Below are positions 52,399 through 59,891 of a stretch of DNA of 64,000 nt, in pieces. The notes beneath the pieces are model-generated. The model saw only the letters and a list, made by a program, of their open reading frames with translations, ran no database searches and was not told the DNA's origin. This DNA is from Cytobacillus firmus (GTDB lineage Bacteria > Bacillota > Bacilli > Bacillales > Cytobacillaceae): positions 1,933,501 through 1,997,500 of the forward strand of contig NZ_CP086235.1 in the NCBI RefSeq assembly GCF_023612095.1, in the 5' to 3' direction. Every line of letters starts with the position of its first letter. The stretch's first letter is position 1. The position numbers and the translations under genes are program-made.

Positions 52399-53075
52399 AC
52401 GTTTGCGATTGGTTTATACTTTTTCCCGGAGTAGTACTCGTCAATTGCCCGAAGCCAATTAACACGCGCGATATTTCCAGCCTTTTCTCTGTCTTTTTCT
52501 TCAAAAGCTTTTAATATATCTTCATGTTCTTCAATAGAACGTTCTTTAAGAATAATGGTTTTATTATAGTATAACCGCATGACATGAGCCTGCAGCATGG
52601 ATGCTGTATTTGAAATATAAGGATTCTGGGCAAGGTCGATAATGATATTATGAAACTTCTCATCCTGCTTCAATGCTGAGAAGGTATCTCCCGCCATTAG
52701 AGCTTTGGCGAATTTATGATTGATGTCCCTGAGAATATTGATTGACTCCTGGCTGATCACAGGAGCTGCCAATTCTGCGGCAAGGGCCTGCAGTACGCCT
52801 AAAGGAGGCAGGATCTTGCTAATATCTTCCGGGTTAACTGACGTGACTTGAGTTCCCACACCAGGGAACATTTCTACAAATCCCTGAACATTCAGGAGCT
52901 GAAGCGCTTCCCTAATAGGGGTGCGGCTGACTCCTAATGCTTTAGCAAGGTCAGCATCATTCAGTTTTTCCTTCGGTTGAAGTGTCCCGTCAATAATCCA
53001 CTCCTGAATTTGAGAGAAGGCGCGATCTTTAGCGGATACACGGGTAGGTGATGAATAATTAGAGGGTATTGGCAT
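52380..53075 (-). CDS. GntR-family (FadR/VanR-type) transcriptional regulator
   Basis: A 231-residue regulator. The N-terminal winged helix (about 12-80) has KLNDADLAKALGVSRTPIREAL, the classic GntR recognition pattern. The C-terminal FCD domain (about 90-215) is all-helical, with metal/ligand-type residues in DEKFHNIII, LYYNKT and EEHEDILKAF. The start ATG 53075 (MPIPSNYSS) is chosen for AAAGGTGGT upstream; the longer frame is rejected. It is divergent from brnQ, with inverted repeats between the genes that are likely its operators. Confidence 0.9.
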   Translation of the reverse strand: MPIPSNYSSPTRVSAKDRAFSQIQEWIIDGTLQPKEKLNDADLAKALGVSRTPIREALQLLNVQGFVEMFPGVGTQVTSVNPEDISKILPPLGVLQALAAELAAPVISQESINILRDINHKFAKALMAGDTFSALKQDEKFHNIIIDLAQNPYISNTASMLQAHVMRLYYNKTIILKERSIEEHEDILKAFEEKDREKAGNIARVNWLRAIDEYYSGKKYKPIANVKKNAQ

Positions 53076-53173
53076 AGCTGTGACCACCTTTTCATTTCTA
53101 GCAATTTGCAGCGAATTTATAGTTACTTCCAATATAATATATATTTAGTATATAGAAGTATCTTAATAAATTC

Positions 53174-53258
53174 AATATATCGCATGATTCGACAAAAAAA
53201 TCCCGCGATATATTGCATAAATATTTTGGATATGTTATCTTGAGTTATGCAATATATT
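53174..53258. promoter_or_regulatory. Divergent GntR/brnQ control region with inverted repeats
   Basis: Two interleaved perfect inverted repeats: AATATATCGC (53174) with GCGATATATT (53205), and ATATATTGCATAA (53208) with TTATGCAATATAT (53245). brnQ promoter TTGCAT (53213-53218), 17 nt, TATCTT (53236-53241) is embedded, so the half-sites cover the -35 and the start region. Confidence 0.6.
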
Positions 53259-53358
53259 ACTAGTGTGAAAAAATAAAAATATTACCGCACTATAATTTCA
53301 GAAAATTTAAATTTGATAGACTGTTAGGTTTGAAATCATGTTGATAGGAGGAAATAAC

Positions 53359-54711
53359 ATGACGAACAAAATACCCTTCTCATTTATTGTGACAGTTGGT
53401 TTTATGCTATTTGCCTTGTTTTTCGGGGCAGGAAATTTAATTTTCCCTGCAATGCTGGGCCAATCGGCAGGAACGAATGTATGGTCAGCTAACGCAGGCT
53501 TCATTATAACAGGTGTGGGATTGCCTCTGCTTGGCATTCTGGCTTTGGGTTTCTCGGGAAAAAGTGATTTGCAATCGCTCGCTAACCGTGTCAATCCATT
53601 ATTCGGAATGGCTTTTACGGTAGCCCTTTACTTATCAATTGGTCCGCTATTTGCGATTCCAAGAACAGCTACAGTGTCATACGAAATCGGAATTAAACCT
53701 TTTCTATCGGAAGGAAGCGGTTCTGTTGGCTTAATTATATTTTCAGTTATTTTCTTCGGCGTTACAGCTTATTTTTCTTTGAATTCTTCAAAGATTGTAG
53801 ATATTGTAGGAAAATATTTAACACCGATTCTATTAATTGTAATTGCTGTTTTGATCGGCGCTGCATTCATTAATCCAATGGGTGCATTCCAGGCTCCGAC
53901 TGAAGCCTATATGAACGGTGCATTTTTTAAAGGGTTCCAGGAAGGCTATCTGACAATGGATGCCTTGGCAGCATTTGTCTTCGGTATTATTGTCGTAAAT
54001 GCTGTAAAAGATAAAGGAGCTGCAACCAGGAAGGATATCATGGTATCCATTGCCAAAGCAGGTTTAATTGCTTCCGGTCTATTAGCAGTCATTTATACAT
54101 CGCTTTCCTTTATTGGGGCGTCAAGTGTCAGCGGTCTGGGGGCGTTGGATAACGGCGGTGCTGTTCTATCAGGTGCGTCTGTGCATTATTTTGGCTCATT
54201 GGGTGCACTGCTTCTAAGTGTCATTGTGTTTGGCGCTTGTCTGACTACCAGCATCGGTCTGATTACAGCTTGCTCTTCATTTTTCAATAAACTGATGCCA
54301 AAAGTATCTTATAAAATGTTCGTCGTTGTTTTATCCATCTTCAGTGCGGTTTTTGCCAACTTTGGATTAAGCCAGCTGATCGCCATTTCCGTACCTGTAT
54401 TGGTGGGAATCTATCCATTGGCGATTGCACTGATGGCTCTTACTTTTCTTCATCCGATCTTTAAAGGGAGGAAAGAAGTTTATCAGGGAAGCATGCTTTT
54501 CACCTTCGTAGTAAGTTTGTTTGATGGCTTGAACGCGGCAGGCATTACATTCGCGCCAATCAATGACCTTTTTAGTGCAATCCTCCCGTTATATGATGTT
54601 GGTTTAGGCTGGATTGTACCGTGCTTGGCAGGCGGTCTGATCGGTCTTGCCGCTGCAGTAATAAAGGGCGGAAGCCATTCACATTCTTCTGAAGTGAAGA
54701 AAGCTGCATAA
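53359..54711 (+). CDS. brnQ: Branched-chain amino acid:cation symporter BrnQ
   Basis: A 450-residue LIVCS-family importer of leucine, isoleucine and valine with Na+ or H+, with 12 membrane helices. The family opening FALFFGAGNLIFPAMLG (residues about 16-32) and IGPLFAIPRTATVSYEIGI are present, as is ITACSSFFNKLMPK. ATG 53359 follows ATAGGAGGAA at ideal spacing; an earlier in-frame ATG at 53338 is upstream of that site. It is divergent from, and probably controlled by, the GntR regulator. A terminator follows. Confidence 0.93.
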   Translation: MTNKIPFSFIVTVGFMLFALFFGAGNLIFPAMLGQSAGTNVWSANAGFIITGVGLPLLGILALGFSGKSDLQSLANRVNPLFGMAFTVALYLSIGPLFAIPRTATVSYEIGIKPFLSEGSGSVGLIIFSVIFFGVTAYFSLNSSKIVDIVGKYLTPILLIVIAVLIGAAFINPMGAFQAPTEAYMNGAFFKGFQEGYLTMDALAAFVFGIIVVNAVKDKGAATRKDIMVSIAKAGLIASGLLAVIYTSLSFIGASSVSGLGALDNGGAVLSGASVHYFGSLGALLLSVIVFGACLTTSIGLITACSSFFNKLMPKVSYKMFVVVLSIFSAVFANFGLSQLIAISVPVLVGIYPLAIALMALTFLHPIFKGRKEVYQGSMLFTFVVSLFDGLNAAGITFAPINDLFSAILPLYDVGLGWIVPCLAGGLIGLAAAVIKGGSHSHSSEVKKAA

Positions 54712-54718
54712 TGTGTGC

Positions 54719-54748
54719 AACCTCCAGTTTTCAGCTGGGGGTTTTATT
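54719..54748 (+). terminator. brnQ terminator
   Basis: AACCTCCAG/CTGGGGGTT stem followed by TTATT. Confidence 0.75.
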
Positions 54749-54862
54749 GTGTGTTTAATAATTACGAACGTTAATTGGTATTAATGGACTAAATGTTCGT
54801 TTTTATATTGATTTTGTGAAGGATATTTGTTATATTAGCAACGTAATCTTATAAAAAACATC

Positions 54863-55025
54863 ACTCGTATATGCTCGGTAATATGGTCTGAGCGTTTCTA
54901 CCTGGTTCCCAAAGAATGAACCGGACTACGGGTTAAAGTATAGGAAACAGCTGTATTCTTTTTGCAGCGGCTTTAACTCTATGGTCTGGAAGGTAGAAAA
55001 CATTCTGCTTTTTCAGGCCTTTTTC
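54863..55025 (+). ncRNA. Purine riboswitch, guanine type, with terminator
   Basis: P1 ACTCG/CGGGT, J1/2 TATAT, L2 TAATATGG, J2/3 GTTTCTACC, P3 CTGGTTC/GAACCGG, J3/1 ACTACG. The C in ACTACG (xpt position 74) indicates guanine/hypoxanthine rather than adenine recognition. L3 (CCAAAGAAT) is slightly longer than usual. The GGTCTGGAAGGTAGAA / TTCTGCTTTTTCAGGCC hairpin with T5 (54983-55025) is the OFF terminator. Confidence 0.93.
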
Positions 55026-55072
55026 TATTACCAGGATTTCGGGTGAATCAGACAACAGGGGGAGAACGTACT

Positions 55073-55942
55073 ATGAAAAAGAAATTAGCATCAATCGCTG
55101 CCATCGCAGTCATGTCTGTATCCATGCTTTCCGGGTGCACTTCAGCACCAAAGTTTGAAACAGAAGCAGAAGGGGCACAAAAACCGATTCTTATTCAAGG
55201 ACCTATGCCGATCGAGGCGGAAAAATTTGCCCAGCGATTAGACAAGGTTAAAGTTGAAAAATCAGGGAATTTTGTTTTCTATAAAGGAAAATTGGACAAG
55301 TATCCAGTCATCGTTGCCAAGACAGGAAAGGGCATGGAAAATACAGCTGCCGCTACCGCGATTGCCATTGAAAAGTATGATCCCGCAGCAATCATCAATC
55401 AGGGAACATCAGGCGGTCATGACCCGAATTTGAATGTGTATGATATTGTATTAGGCGAAAGAACAGTCAATATCGGATCACTGAAAACGGGCCATTTGGA
55501 AGAAGGAGAAGGAATCGAACCAACCAATTGGATTCCAATGGACCTGATGGCTTCTGAAGGAAGTGCAGGGGAAGACCCTGATGCGGAAAAGATCCGTTAC
55601 TTTGATGGTGATGAAAACCTGCTGGCTGCTGCCAATGCTGTAAAAGATAAGTACACCAAGGGCAAGGTAGTCGAAGGAACGATTGGTTCAGCAGACTTAT
55701 GGAATAATGAAGTGGACCGCATCAACTGGTTCCACGAAAACTACGAAACATCCGTAGAAGAAATGGAAGGTGCCGCCGCAGCGCAGATTGCCGGAGCATA
55801 TGATGTTCCATTCCTGGGCATTCGCGTCCTTTCCAATAACAAGACAAACGGGGGCAAGTACGATCCCAACACCGCTGCAGCAAATCAGGATTATGTGTAT
55901 GAAGTTGTAAAGCAGTATATTAGAGAGATAAATGGAAAATAA
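55073..55942 (+). CDS. Lipoprotein purine nucleosidase/phosphorylase (PNP_UDP family)
   Basis: A 289-residue surface lipoprotein: signal peptide, then lipobox MLSGC (Cys about residue 22). The mature part is a PNP/MTA-SAH nucleosidase fold: GPMPIEAEKFAQRL, GKGMENTAAATAIA, NQGTSGGHDPN, and the nucleoside-binding VEEMEGAAAAQIA with catalytic Met-Glu. At the purine-contacting position MTA nucleosidase has Asp (SD); this protein reads RVLSNN, Asn, as in 6-oxopurine-specific PNPs. Together with the guanine riboswitch this suggests salvage of extracellular guanosine or inosine. ATG 55073 follows GGGGAGAA. The substrate is inference. Confidence 0.87.
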   Translation: MKKKLASIAAIAVMSVSMLSGCTSAPKFETEAEGAQKPILIQGPMPIEAEKFAQRLDKVKVEKSGNFVFYKGKLDKYPVIVAKTGKGMENTAAATAIAIEKYDPAAIINQGTSGGHDPNLNVYDIVLGERTVNIGSLKTGHLEEGEGIEPTNWIPMDLMASEGSAGEDPDAEKIRYFDGDENLLAAANAVKDKYTKGKVVEGTIGSADLWNNEVDRINWFHENYETSVEEMEGAAAAQIAGAYDVPFLGIRVLSNNKTNGGKYDPNTAAANQDYVYEVVKQYIREINGK

Positions 55943-55974
55943 TTTAGATACAGAAGGCGGAAATCCGGGGTGCT

Positions 55975-56300
55975 GAGTCAGAACCTGGTGCAACTTCGGA
56001 CACAAAAGGCTAGAATCCGGAATTCTGTGTCAGAACCTGGTGCAACTCGGACACAAAAGACGAGAAGCCGGGAGTTAGAGTCAGAACCTAGTCCAACTTC
56101 GGACACAGGAAGAGGAAATCCGGGAGTTAGAGTCAGAACCTGGTCAAACTTCTGACACAAAAAGCTAGAATCCAAGGATTAGAGTCAGAACCTGGTGCAA
56201 CTTCGGACACAAAAGGCAAAAATCCGGGGATTAGAGTCAGAACCCGACCCAACTTCGGACACAAAAGGCGAGAATCCATTAATCTGAGTCAGAACCCAGG
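55975..56300 (+). repeat. 52-bp-period tandem repeat, cluster 3 (about 6 units)
   Basis: Unit starts (GAGTCAGAACC or GTGTCAGAACC) at 55975, 56027, 56078, 56130, 56182, 56234 and 56286: steps of 52, 51, 52, 52, 52, 52. Each unit can pair GTCAGAA with TTCGGAC or TTCTGAC across CCTGGTGCAAC. The period is not a multiple of 3, and the long frames across it are not genes. The 55943-56376 gap holds nothing else but a terminator. Confidence 0.9.
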
Positions 56301-56340
56301 CACCGAGCCAATCAAAACCCGCCACCAAAATGATTTTGCA

Positions 56341-56378
56341 AAAAAAGAGTCTTTCCCACTGCGGGAAGACTCTTTTTT
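56341..56378. terminator. Terminator of catR
   Basis: AAAAAAGAGTCTT...AAGACTCTTTTTT near-perfect stem. Confidence 0.88.
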
Positions 56379-56688
56379 AAGCTTCTAACCAGGTCTGCGA
56401 CCATTTTTCTATTTCTTTCATTAATGGTTCCATGGCAAGGCCTTTTTCTGTTAGGGAATATTCAATTCTTACAGGAGTTTCAGGGTAGACATTGCGTTTT
56501 ACGACTCCCTCATTTTCCAGGTCCTTTAGCCGGTCTGAAAGAACTTTGCCGCTTATCCCGATAGAAGATTCGATGCTGCAGAACCGCTGTGGCCCGTTAA
56601 GTAATTGATAGATGATCAACCCGGTCCAGCGCTGGCTCAATATGCCAATGGCTTTTTCAAATCTTGGACAAATTAGTGATTTCTCCAT
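56377..56688 (-). CDS. catR: HxlR/DUF24-family redox regulator, CatR-like
   Basis: A 103-residue MarR/DUF24 winged-helix repressor. Cys7 in MEKSLICPRFEKA is the conserved redox cysteine of the YodB/CatR group, oxidised or thiol-linked by quinones and diamide. The DNA-binding part is FCSIESSIGISGKVLSDRL, followed by the beta-wing and EYSLTEKGLAMEPL. ATG 56688 (AAGGAGTGA upstream) is preferred to the longer frame. It is divergent from catDE, whose B. subtilis counterparts are repressed by CatR (encoded elsewhere there), so this seems to be a compact version of that circuit. Confidence 0.88.
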   Translation of the reverse strand: MEKSLICPRFEKAIGILSQRWTGLIIYQLLNGPQRFCSIESSIGISGKVLSDRLKDLENEGVVKRNVYPETPVRIEYSLTEKGLAMEPLMKEIEKWSQTWLEA

Positions 56689-56760
56689 CCGTATCACTCC
56701 TTGTTTATTATTATAATCATAAACCAAAAATAATTAAATAACTATTAATAAAAAAGTTAC

Positions 56761-56807
56761 TTGACGACACTAAATTTAAAATATATACTAACTTACATAA
56801 AGTAAGT
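56761..56807 (+). promoter_or_regulatory. catDE promoter and CatR-type operator
   Basis: TTGACG (56761), 17 nt, TATACT (56784-56789): a strong sigma-A promoter. ACTTAC-ATAAA-GTAAGT (56791-56807) is a perfect inverted repeat at the start point, like the TTAC-N-GTAA operators of the YodB/CatR group. Confidence 0.75.
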
Positions 56808-56850
56808 AACTAACAAAACAGTAAACTTAACTAACCAGGGAGGAAAAAAC

Positions 56851-57258
56851 ATGAACAAAAACGAATTAGGCCATTTTATTCTGCGTGCTATTTTAGGTTT
56901 TATTTTCTTTATCCACGGATTATCAAAATTTCAGGGAGGCATCAGCAATACAGCCGGTTTCTTCGAAAGTATCGGCATTCCAGGCTTTATGGCTTATATT
57001 GTTGCCGTAATCGAGCTGGCAGGAGGCATAGCGCTTATACTGGGGATCGGCACAAAGATTGTTTCCGTATTATTTGCTGTCATCATGCTTGGAGCGATCT
57101 TTACTGCTAAGCTTTCTCTGGGCCTCTTGGGAAATGGTCAAATGGCCGGCTATGAATTAGATTTAATATTGCTTGCTGCATCGATTTATTTTGTTTTAGC
57201 CAAGGAAACACCGCTCTCACTTGACAACAAATTAACGCAAGGGAGGAACTTATCATGA
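56851..57258 (+). CDS. catD: DoxX-family membrane protein, CatD-like
   Basis: A 135-residue DoxX-type membrane protein with four helices. The family opening is LRAILGFIFFIHGLSKFQGG, then FMAYIVAVIELAGGIALILG. The B. subtilis homologue CatD (YfiD) is co-expressed with the catechol dioxygenase CatE and belongs to the quinone/catechol stress response. AGGGAGGAA precedes the ATG. The stop overlaps the catE start as ATGA (57255-57258). Confidence 0.88.
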   Translation: MNKNELGHFILRAILGFIFFIHGLSKFQGGISNTAGFFESIGIPGFMAYIVAVIELAGGIALILGIGTKIVSVLFAVIMLGAIFTAKLSLGLLGNGQMAGYELDLILLAASIYFVLAKETPLSLDNKLTQGRNLS

Positions 57259-58106
57259 ACTTTCACCAAAAACCGATAACTTTTGTTGCACAAGTCCATA
57301 TAAAAGTTCAGGATCTGGAACGGTCCCTGGCGTTCTATAAAGAGGTAATCGGATTTAAAGTGTTATCAAAAACAGATAGAACTGCTGAGCTGACTGCTGA
57401 TGGCAAAACGCCATTGCTTATCATCGAACAGCCGGAAAACGCTGAACCCAAGATGGGAAGAACAACTGGTTTGTATCATTTCGCCCTGCTGCTTCCGAAA
57501 CGCTCCGATTTGGCAAAAATAGTGCGTCATTTCGCCGGGATCGGGCTGCAATTTGGATCATCAGACCATCTTGTCAGTGAAGCACTTTACTTGTCTGATC
57601 CTGATGGCAATGGAATAGAAATTTACATTGACCGCAGTCCGTCTGATTGGACTTGGAAAAACGGGGAAGTTATGATGACCGTCGATCCGCTGGACTTTCC
57701 TGACCTGCTCTCCATTGGGCAGCAGCAGTCCTGGAAGGGCTTGCCCGCCGGTACGGTCATGGGGCATATTCATTTACATGTGTCTGAACTGGCGAATACT
57801 GAAAAATTTTACACAGAGGGACTGGGGTTTGAAGCGGTCTGCCGATATGGCACACAGGCATTATTCATTTCAAGCGGAAAATACCATCATCATATTGGTT
57901 TGAATACATGGAATGGAGTGGGAGCACCACAGCCTTCAAAAAATAGCGCCGGGCTTCAATCCTTCACACTCGTTCTGGAAAATGAAGCAGCCCTGGATCA
58001 GGCAGTCGAAAATTTGAAAAAATTTGGCGCAGCAGCAGCAGCAGTTGAAAATAATCAGGTGATCACTGCAGATCCTTCTGGAAATCGCATTATTTTAACA
58101 GTATAA
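57255..58106 (+). CDS. catE: Catechol-2,3-dioxygenase, CatE-like (VOC superfamily)
   Basis: A 283-residue extradiol ring-cleavage dioxygenase made of two vicinal-oxygen-chelate modules. The metal ligands fit: AQVHIKVQDLERS/LYHFALL in the first module and GHIHLHVSELANTEKFYTEG, YHHHIGLNTW and a C-terminal Glu region in the second. It probably opens catechols, protecting against catecholic and quinone compounds. Start codon overlaps the catD stop. The CatR-type operator upstream implies induction by quinones. A weak terminator follows at 58118-58147. Confidence 0.9.
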   Translation: MNFHQKPITFVAQVHIKVQDLERSLAFYKEVIGFKVLSKTDRTAELTADGKTPLLIIEQPENAEPKMGRTTGLYHFALLLPKRSDLAKIVRHFAGIGLQFGSSDHLVSEALYLSDPDGNGIEIYIDRSPSDWTWKNGEVMMTVDPLDFPDLLSIGQQQSWKGLPAGTVMGHIHLHVSELANTEKFYTEGLGFEAVCRYGTQALFISSGKYHHHIGLNTWNGVGAPQPSKNSAGLQSFTLVLENEAALDQAVENLKKFGAAAAAVENNQVITADPSGNRIILTV

Positions 58107-58117
58107 AAGAATGTTTG

Positions 58118-58147
58118 AGCAGAACCTTATTGGTCCTGTTCTTTTTT
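58118..58147 (+). terminator. catDE terminator
   Basis: AGCAGAACC/GGTCCTGTTCT imperfect stem followed by T6. Confidence 0.6.
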
Positions 58148-58220
58148 GTTTAGAATAAAGGTTTTCTTGCGGATCCAAAAGGAAATAAATAAACATAACA
58201 TTGAGAAGGGAGTGGTCCTG

Positions 58221-58948
58221 TTGTGGAATGCTGCATTTTGGGGTGCGGTTTCAGGGTCAGCGGTCCTGCTGGGGGCATTGGCAGCGATGTTTCTGCCCAT
58301 CCGGAAAAAAATAATCGGTTATATTATGGCATTCGGTACAGGTGTCCTGATTGGTGCAGCTTCATTTGAGCTTCTTGGGGAGTCTGTCCACAACGCCGGT
58401 TTATTGCCGACCGGTATTGGATTTATGGCCGGTGCCGTCACCTTTACCCTCTTCGATATAATGATTTCCAAAAAAGGGGCCCAGCACAGGAAAAGGTCCG
58501 GCCATAAAGCAGCAGCCAGCAGCGGAATTGTGCTTTTCGCGGGAACCATTATGGATGCCATACCAGAATCCATCATGATTGGAACAAGCCTGCTTGAAGC
58601 CGATTCGGTCAGCTTTCTTTTGGTCACCGCCATTTTTATCAGCAACTTTCCTGAAGGGCTTTCAAGTACTTCAGGTATGAAAAAAGCGGCTACTCCAAAA
58701 AGAAAATCATTCTCCTTTGGAGTTCGGTATTTGTCATTTCGGGAATGGCTTCAATGGCCGGGTACATATTTTTGGATGGAGCAACAGAAGATGTGCTGTC
58801 AGGGATTGCAGGATTTGCAGGAGGAGCGATTATTGCCATGGTTGCATCCACCATGATGCCTGAAGCCTTTGAGGACAGCGGTCCGGTGACCGGATTTATT
58901 GCAGCGCTCGGCTTGCTGGCTTCATTGGTCCTGGATTATTTTTCATAA
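58221..58948 (+). pseudogene. ZIP-family metal transporter, frameshifted
   Basis: A ZIP/YqfA-type membrane transporter of about 242 residues, split in two frames. The 5' part (TTG 58221, AAGGGAG upstream) has helices 1-5, with the metal-site motifs MDAIPESIMIG and NFPEGLSSTSGM. The 3' part (frame through ATG 58745) has GYIFLDG, GAIIAMVASTMMPEAFED and ALGLLASLVLDYF. Reading back, the 3' frame continues as KIILLWSSVFVISGMAS, so frames cross near 58697-58706, an A-rich run; one extra A restores the protein. It is probably a Zn/Fe/Mn importer, or a sequencing error in an intact gene. Confidence 0.85.
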
Positions 58949-59015
58949 CATCTTTCCGAAAAATCATGAATGTTTGGCACCTCATGTGGAAAAGGCAAAG
59001 CAGGGGGTGTTACTC

Positions 59016-59291
59016 ATGAAAATTAAAAATATTGTTAGGGAACAGCAGGAGGATGTGCATATTGAGATCGGCAGCTACAAAATGGTCATCGAGAAGCGGT
59101 ATCAGGCTATTTCATTTGTAAATGACATGCTCCTGGGTGTACTTTATTTAATTGGAAGTATACTATTTTTGACAGATGTCAGCCAGACGGTTTCAATCTC
59201 GTTTTTCCTTGCGGGAAGTATCATGATGATCATCCGGGCAGGCTTAAATTTATTGAAGGATCTTCATATTAATAAGATATCGCAAAAGTAA
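59016..59291 (+). CDS. YrhK-like membrane protein
   Basis: A 91-residue protein with a YrhK-like domain: an N-terminal cytosolic part (VHIEIGSYKMVIEKRYQAI) and two helices (FVNDMLLGVLYLIGSILFL and TVSISFFLAGSIMMIIRAGL) ending in LNLLKDLHI. The function is unknown. ATG 59016 follows GGGGGTGT. The long frame from 58899 overlaps the ZIP gene and is not used upstream of this ATG. It is probably transcribed with the following small genes. Confidence 0.75.
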   Translation: MKIKNIVREQQEDVHIEIGSYKMVIEKRYQAISFVNDMLLGVLYLIGSILFLTDVSQTVSISFFLAGSIMMIIRAGLNLLKDLHINKISQK

Positions 59292-59369
59292 AACGGGTTT
59301 TGCAGAGGGTCAAAACGGCAATACTAGCGACATGGTTAAAAATATATTTATTTTTAAAGGAGAATCGAG

Positions 59370-59579
59370 ATGGCTGAAGAAACAGATAAGGTAAGCAGTG
59401 GAAAGAAAGCGGATATTGGCGATACGATTAGTATCATTAGCGGTTCGGAAAAAGGGAAAAAAGGCAGAGTAGTTGTGGTACGGGATAACTCAGTCATTGT
59501 GGAGCTTGGGATCAATCCGAAAAAGGATGAGCCCATCAAAACGGTGATCAGCCATAAGCGCTACAAAGTCGTTAAATAA
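59370..59579 (+). CDS. DUF2187 family KOW-like protein
   Basis: A 69-residue protein of the DUF2187 family. After a Lys-rich lead it has ADIGDTISIISGSEKGKKGR, then SVIVELGINP and KTVISHKRYKVV, a compact SH3-like KOW barrel common as small cytosolic proteins in Bacillus. AAAGGAGAA precedes the ATG. RNA or ribosome association is only suggested by the fold. A 37-aa gene follows 15 nt downstream. Confidence 0.8.
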   Translation: MAEETDKVSSGKKADIGDTISIISGSEKGKKGRVVVVRDNSVIVELGINPKKDEPIKTVISHKRYKVVK

Positions 59580-59594
59580 GGAGGAGGTGCAGGA

Positions 59595-59708
59595 ATGAAA
59601 CCTGAGTCGAAACAGAGCTCTGCCTCCATACCTCCTGATGTCCGGGAAAAAATTATTAGGTCAGACAGGGATGAAAAAGCCAAGCGGCAGACAAAACGGC
59701 CGCAGTAA
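59595..59708 (+). CDS. Small hydrophilic protein, 37 aa
   Basis: A 37-residue Lys/Arg/Ser-rich, probably disordered peptide (MKPESKQSSASIPPDVREK start, KRQTKRPQ end). The ribosome site GGAGGAGGTG is near-perfect, the spacing is good, and a terminator follows directly. It is coupled to the DUF2187 gene. I do not recognise a family. Confidence 0.65.
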   Translation: MKPESKQSSASIPPDVREKIIRSDRDEKAKRQTKRPQ

Positions 59709-59715
59709 TAGGATT

Positions 59716-59752
59716 TCCATGATAGACGAAAATGCTGTCATGGATTTTTTAC
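59716..59752 (+). terminator. Terminator after the small genes
   Basis: TCCATGA/TCATGGA stem followed by T6. Confidence 0.75.
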
Positions 59753-59808
59753 TTTTTAGGAATTAGTAAAATCGCGATAAGTTTATAACTTTGTGGATGA
59801 ATTTATCT

Positions 59809-59876
59809 GCGTCTAGCTTCAGCGCCTACCCCCTCGAGGTGTCGGGGGTGAGCAAGGCGCTTGCGCTTTGTTCTTG
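59809..59876. repeat. Interspersed GTCTAGCTxCAGCGCCTA-type repeat
   Basis: GCGTCTAGCTTCAGCGCCTA... with CCCCTCGAG and GCAAGGCGCTTGCGCTTTG blocks; from memory, closely related sequences are scattered in Bacillus genomes. CCCCTCGAGGTGTCGGGGG and AAGGCGCTTGCGCTT can fold. A single copy is seen in this window. Confidence 0.5.
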
Positions 59877-59891
59877 AATGGGGGAGTGTAA

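Noticed and set aside
55970..56175. Repeat-derived 61-65 aa frames after the lipoprotein gene
   Set aside because: They are low-complexity translations of the tandem repeat whose period is not a multiple of 3.
55970..56300. CRISPR-like array
   Set aside because: The units are contiguous 52-bp tandem copies with no unique spacers, and no cas gene is nearby.
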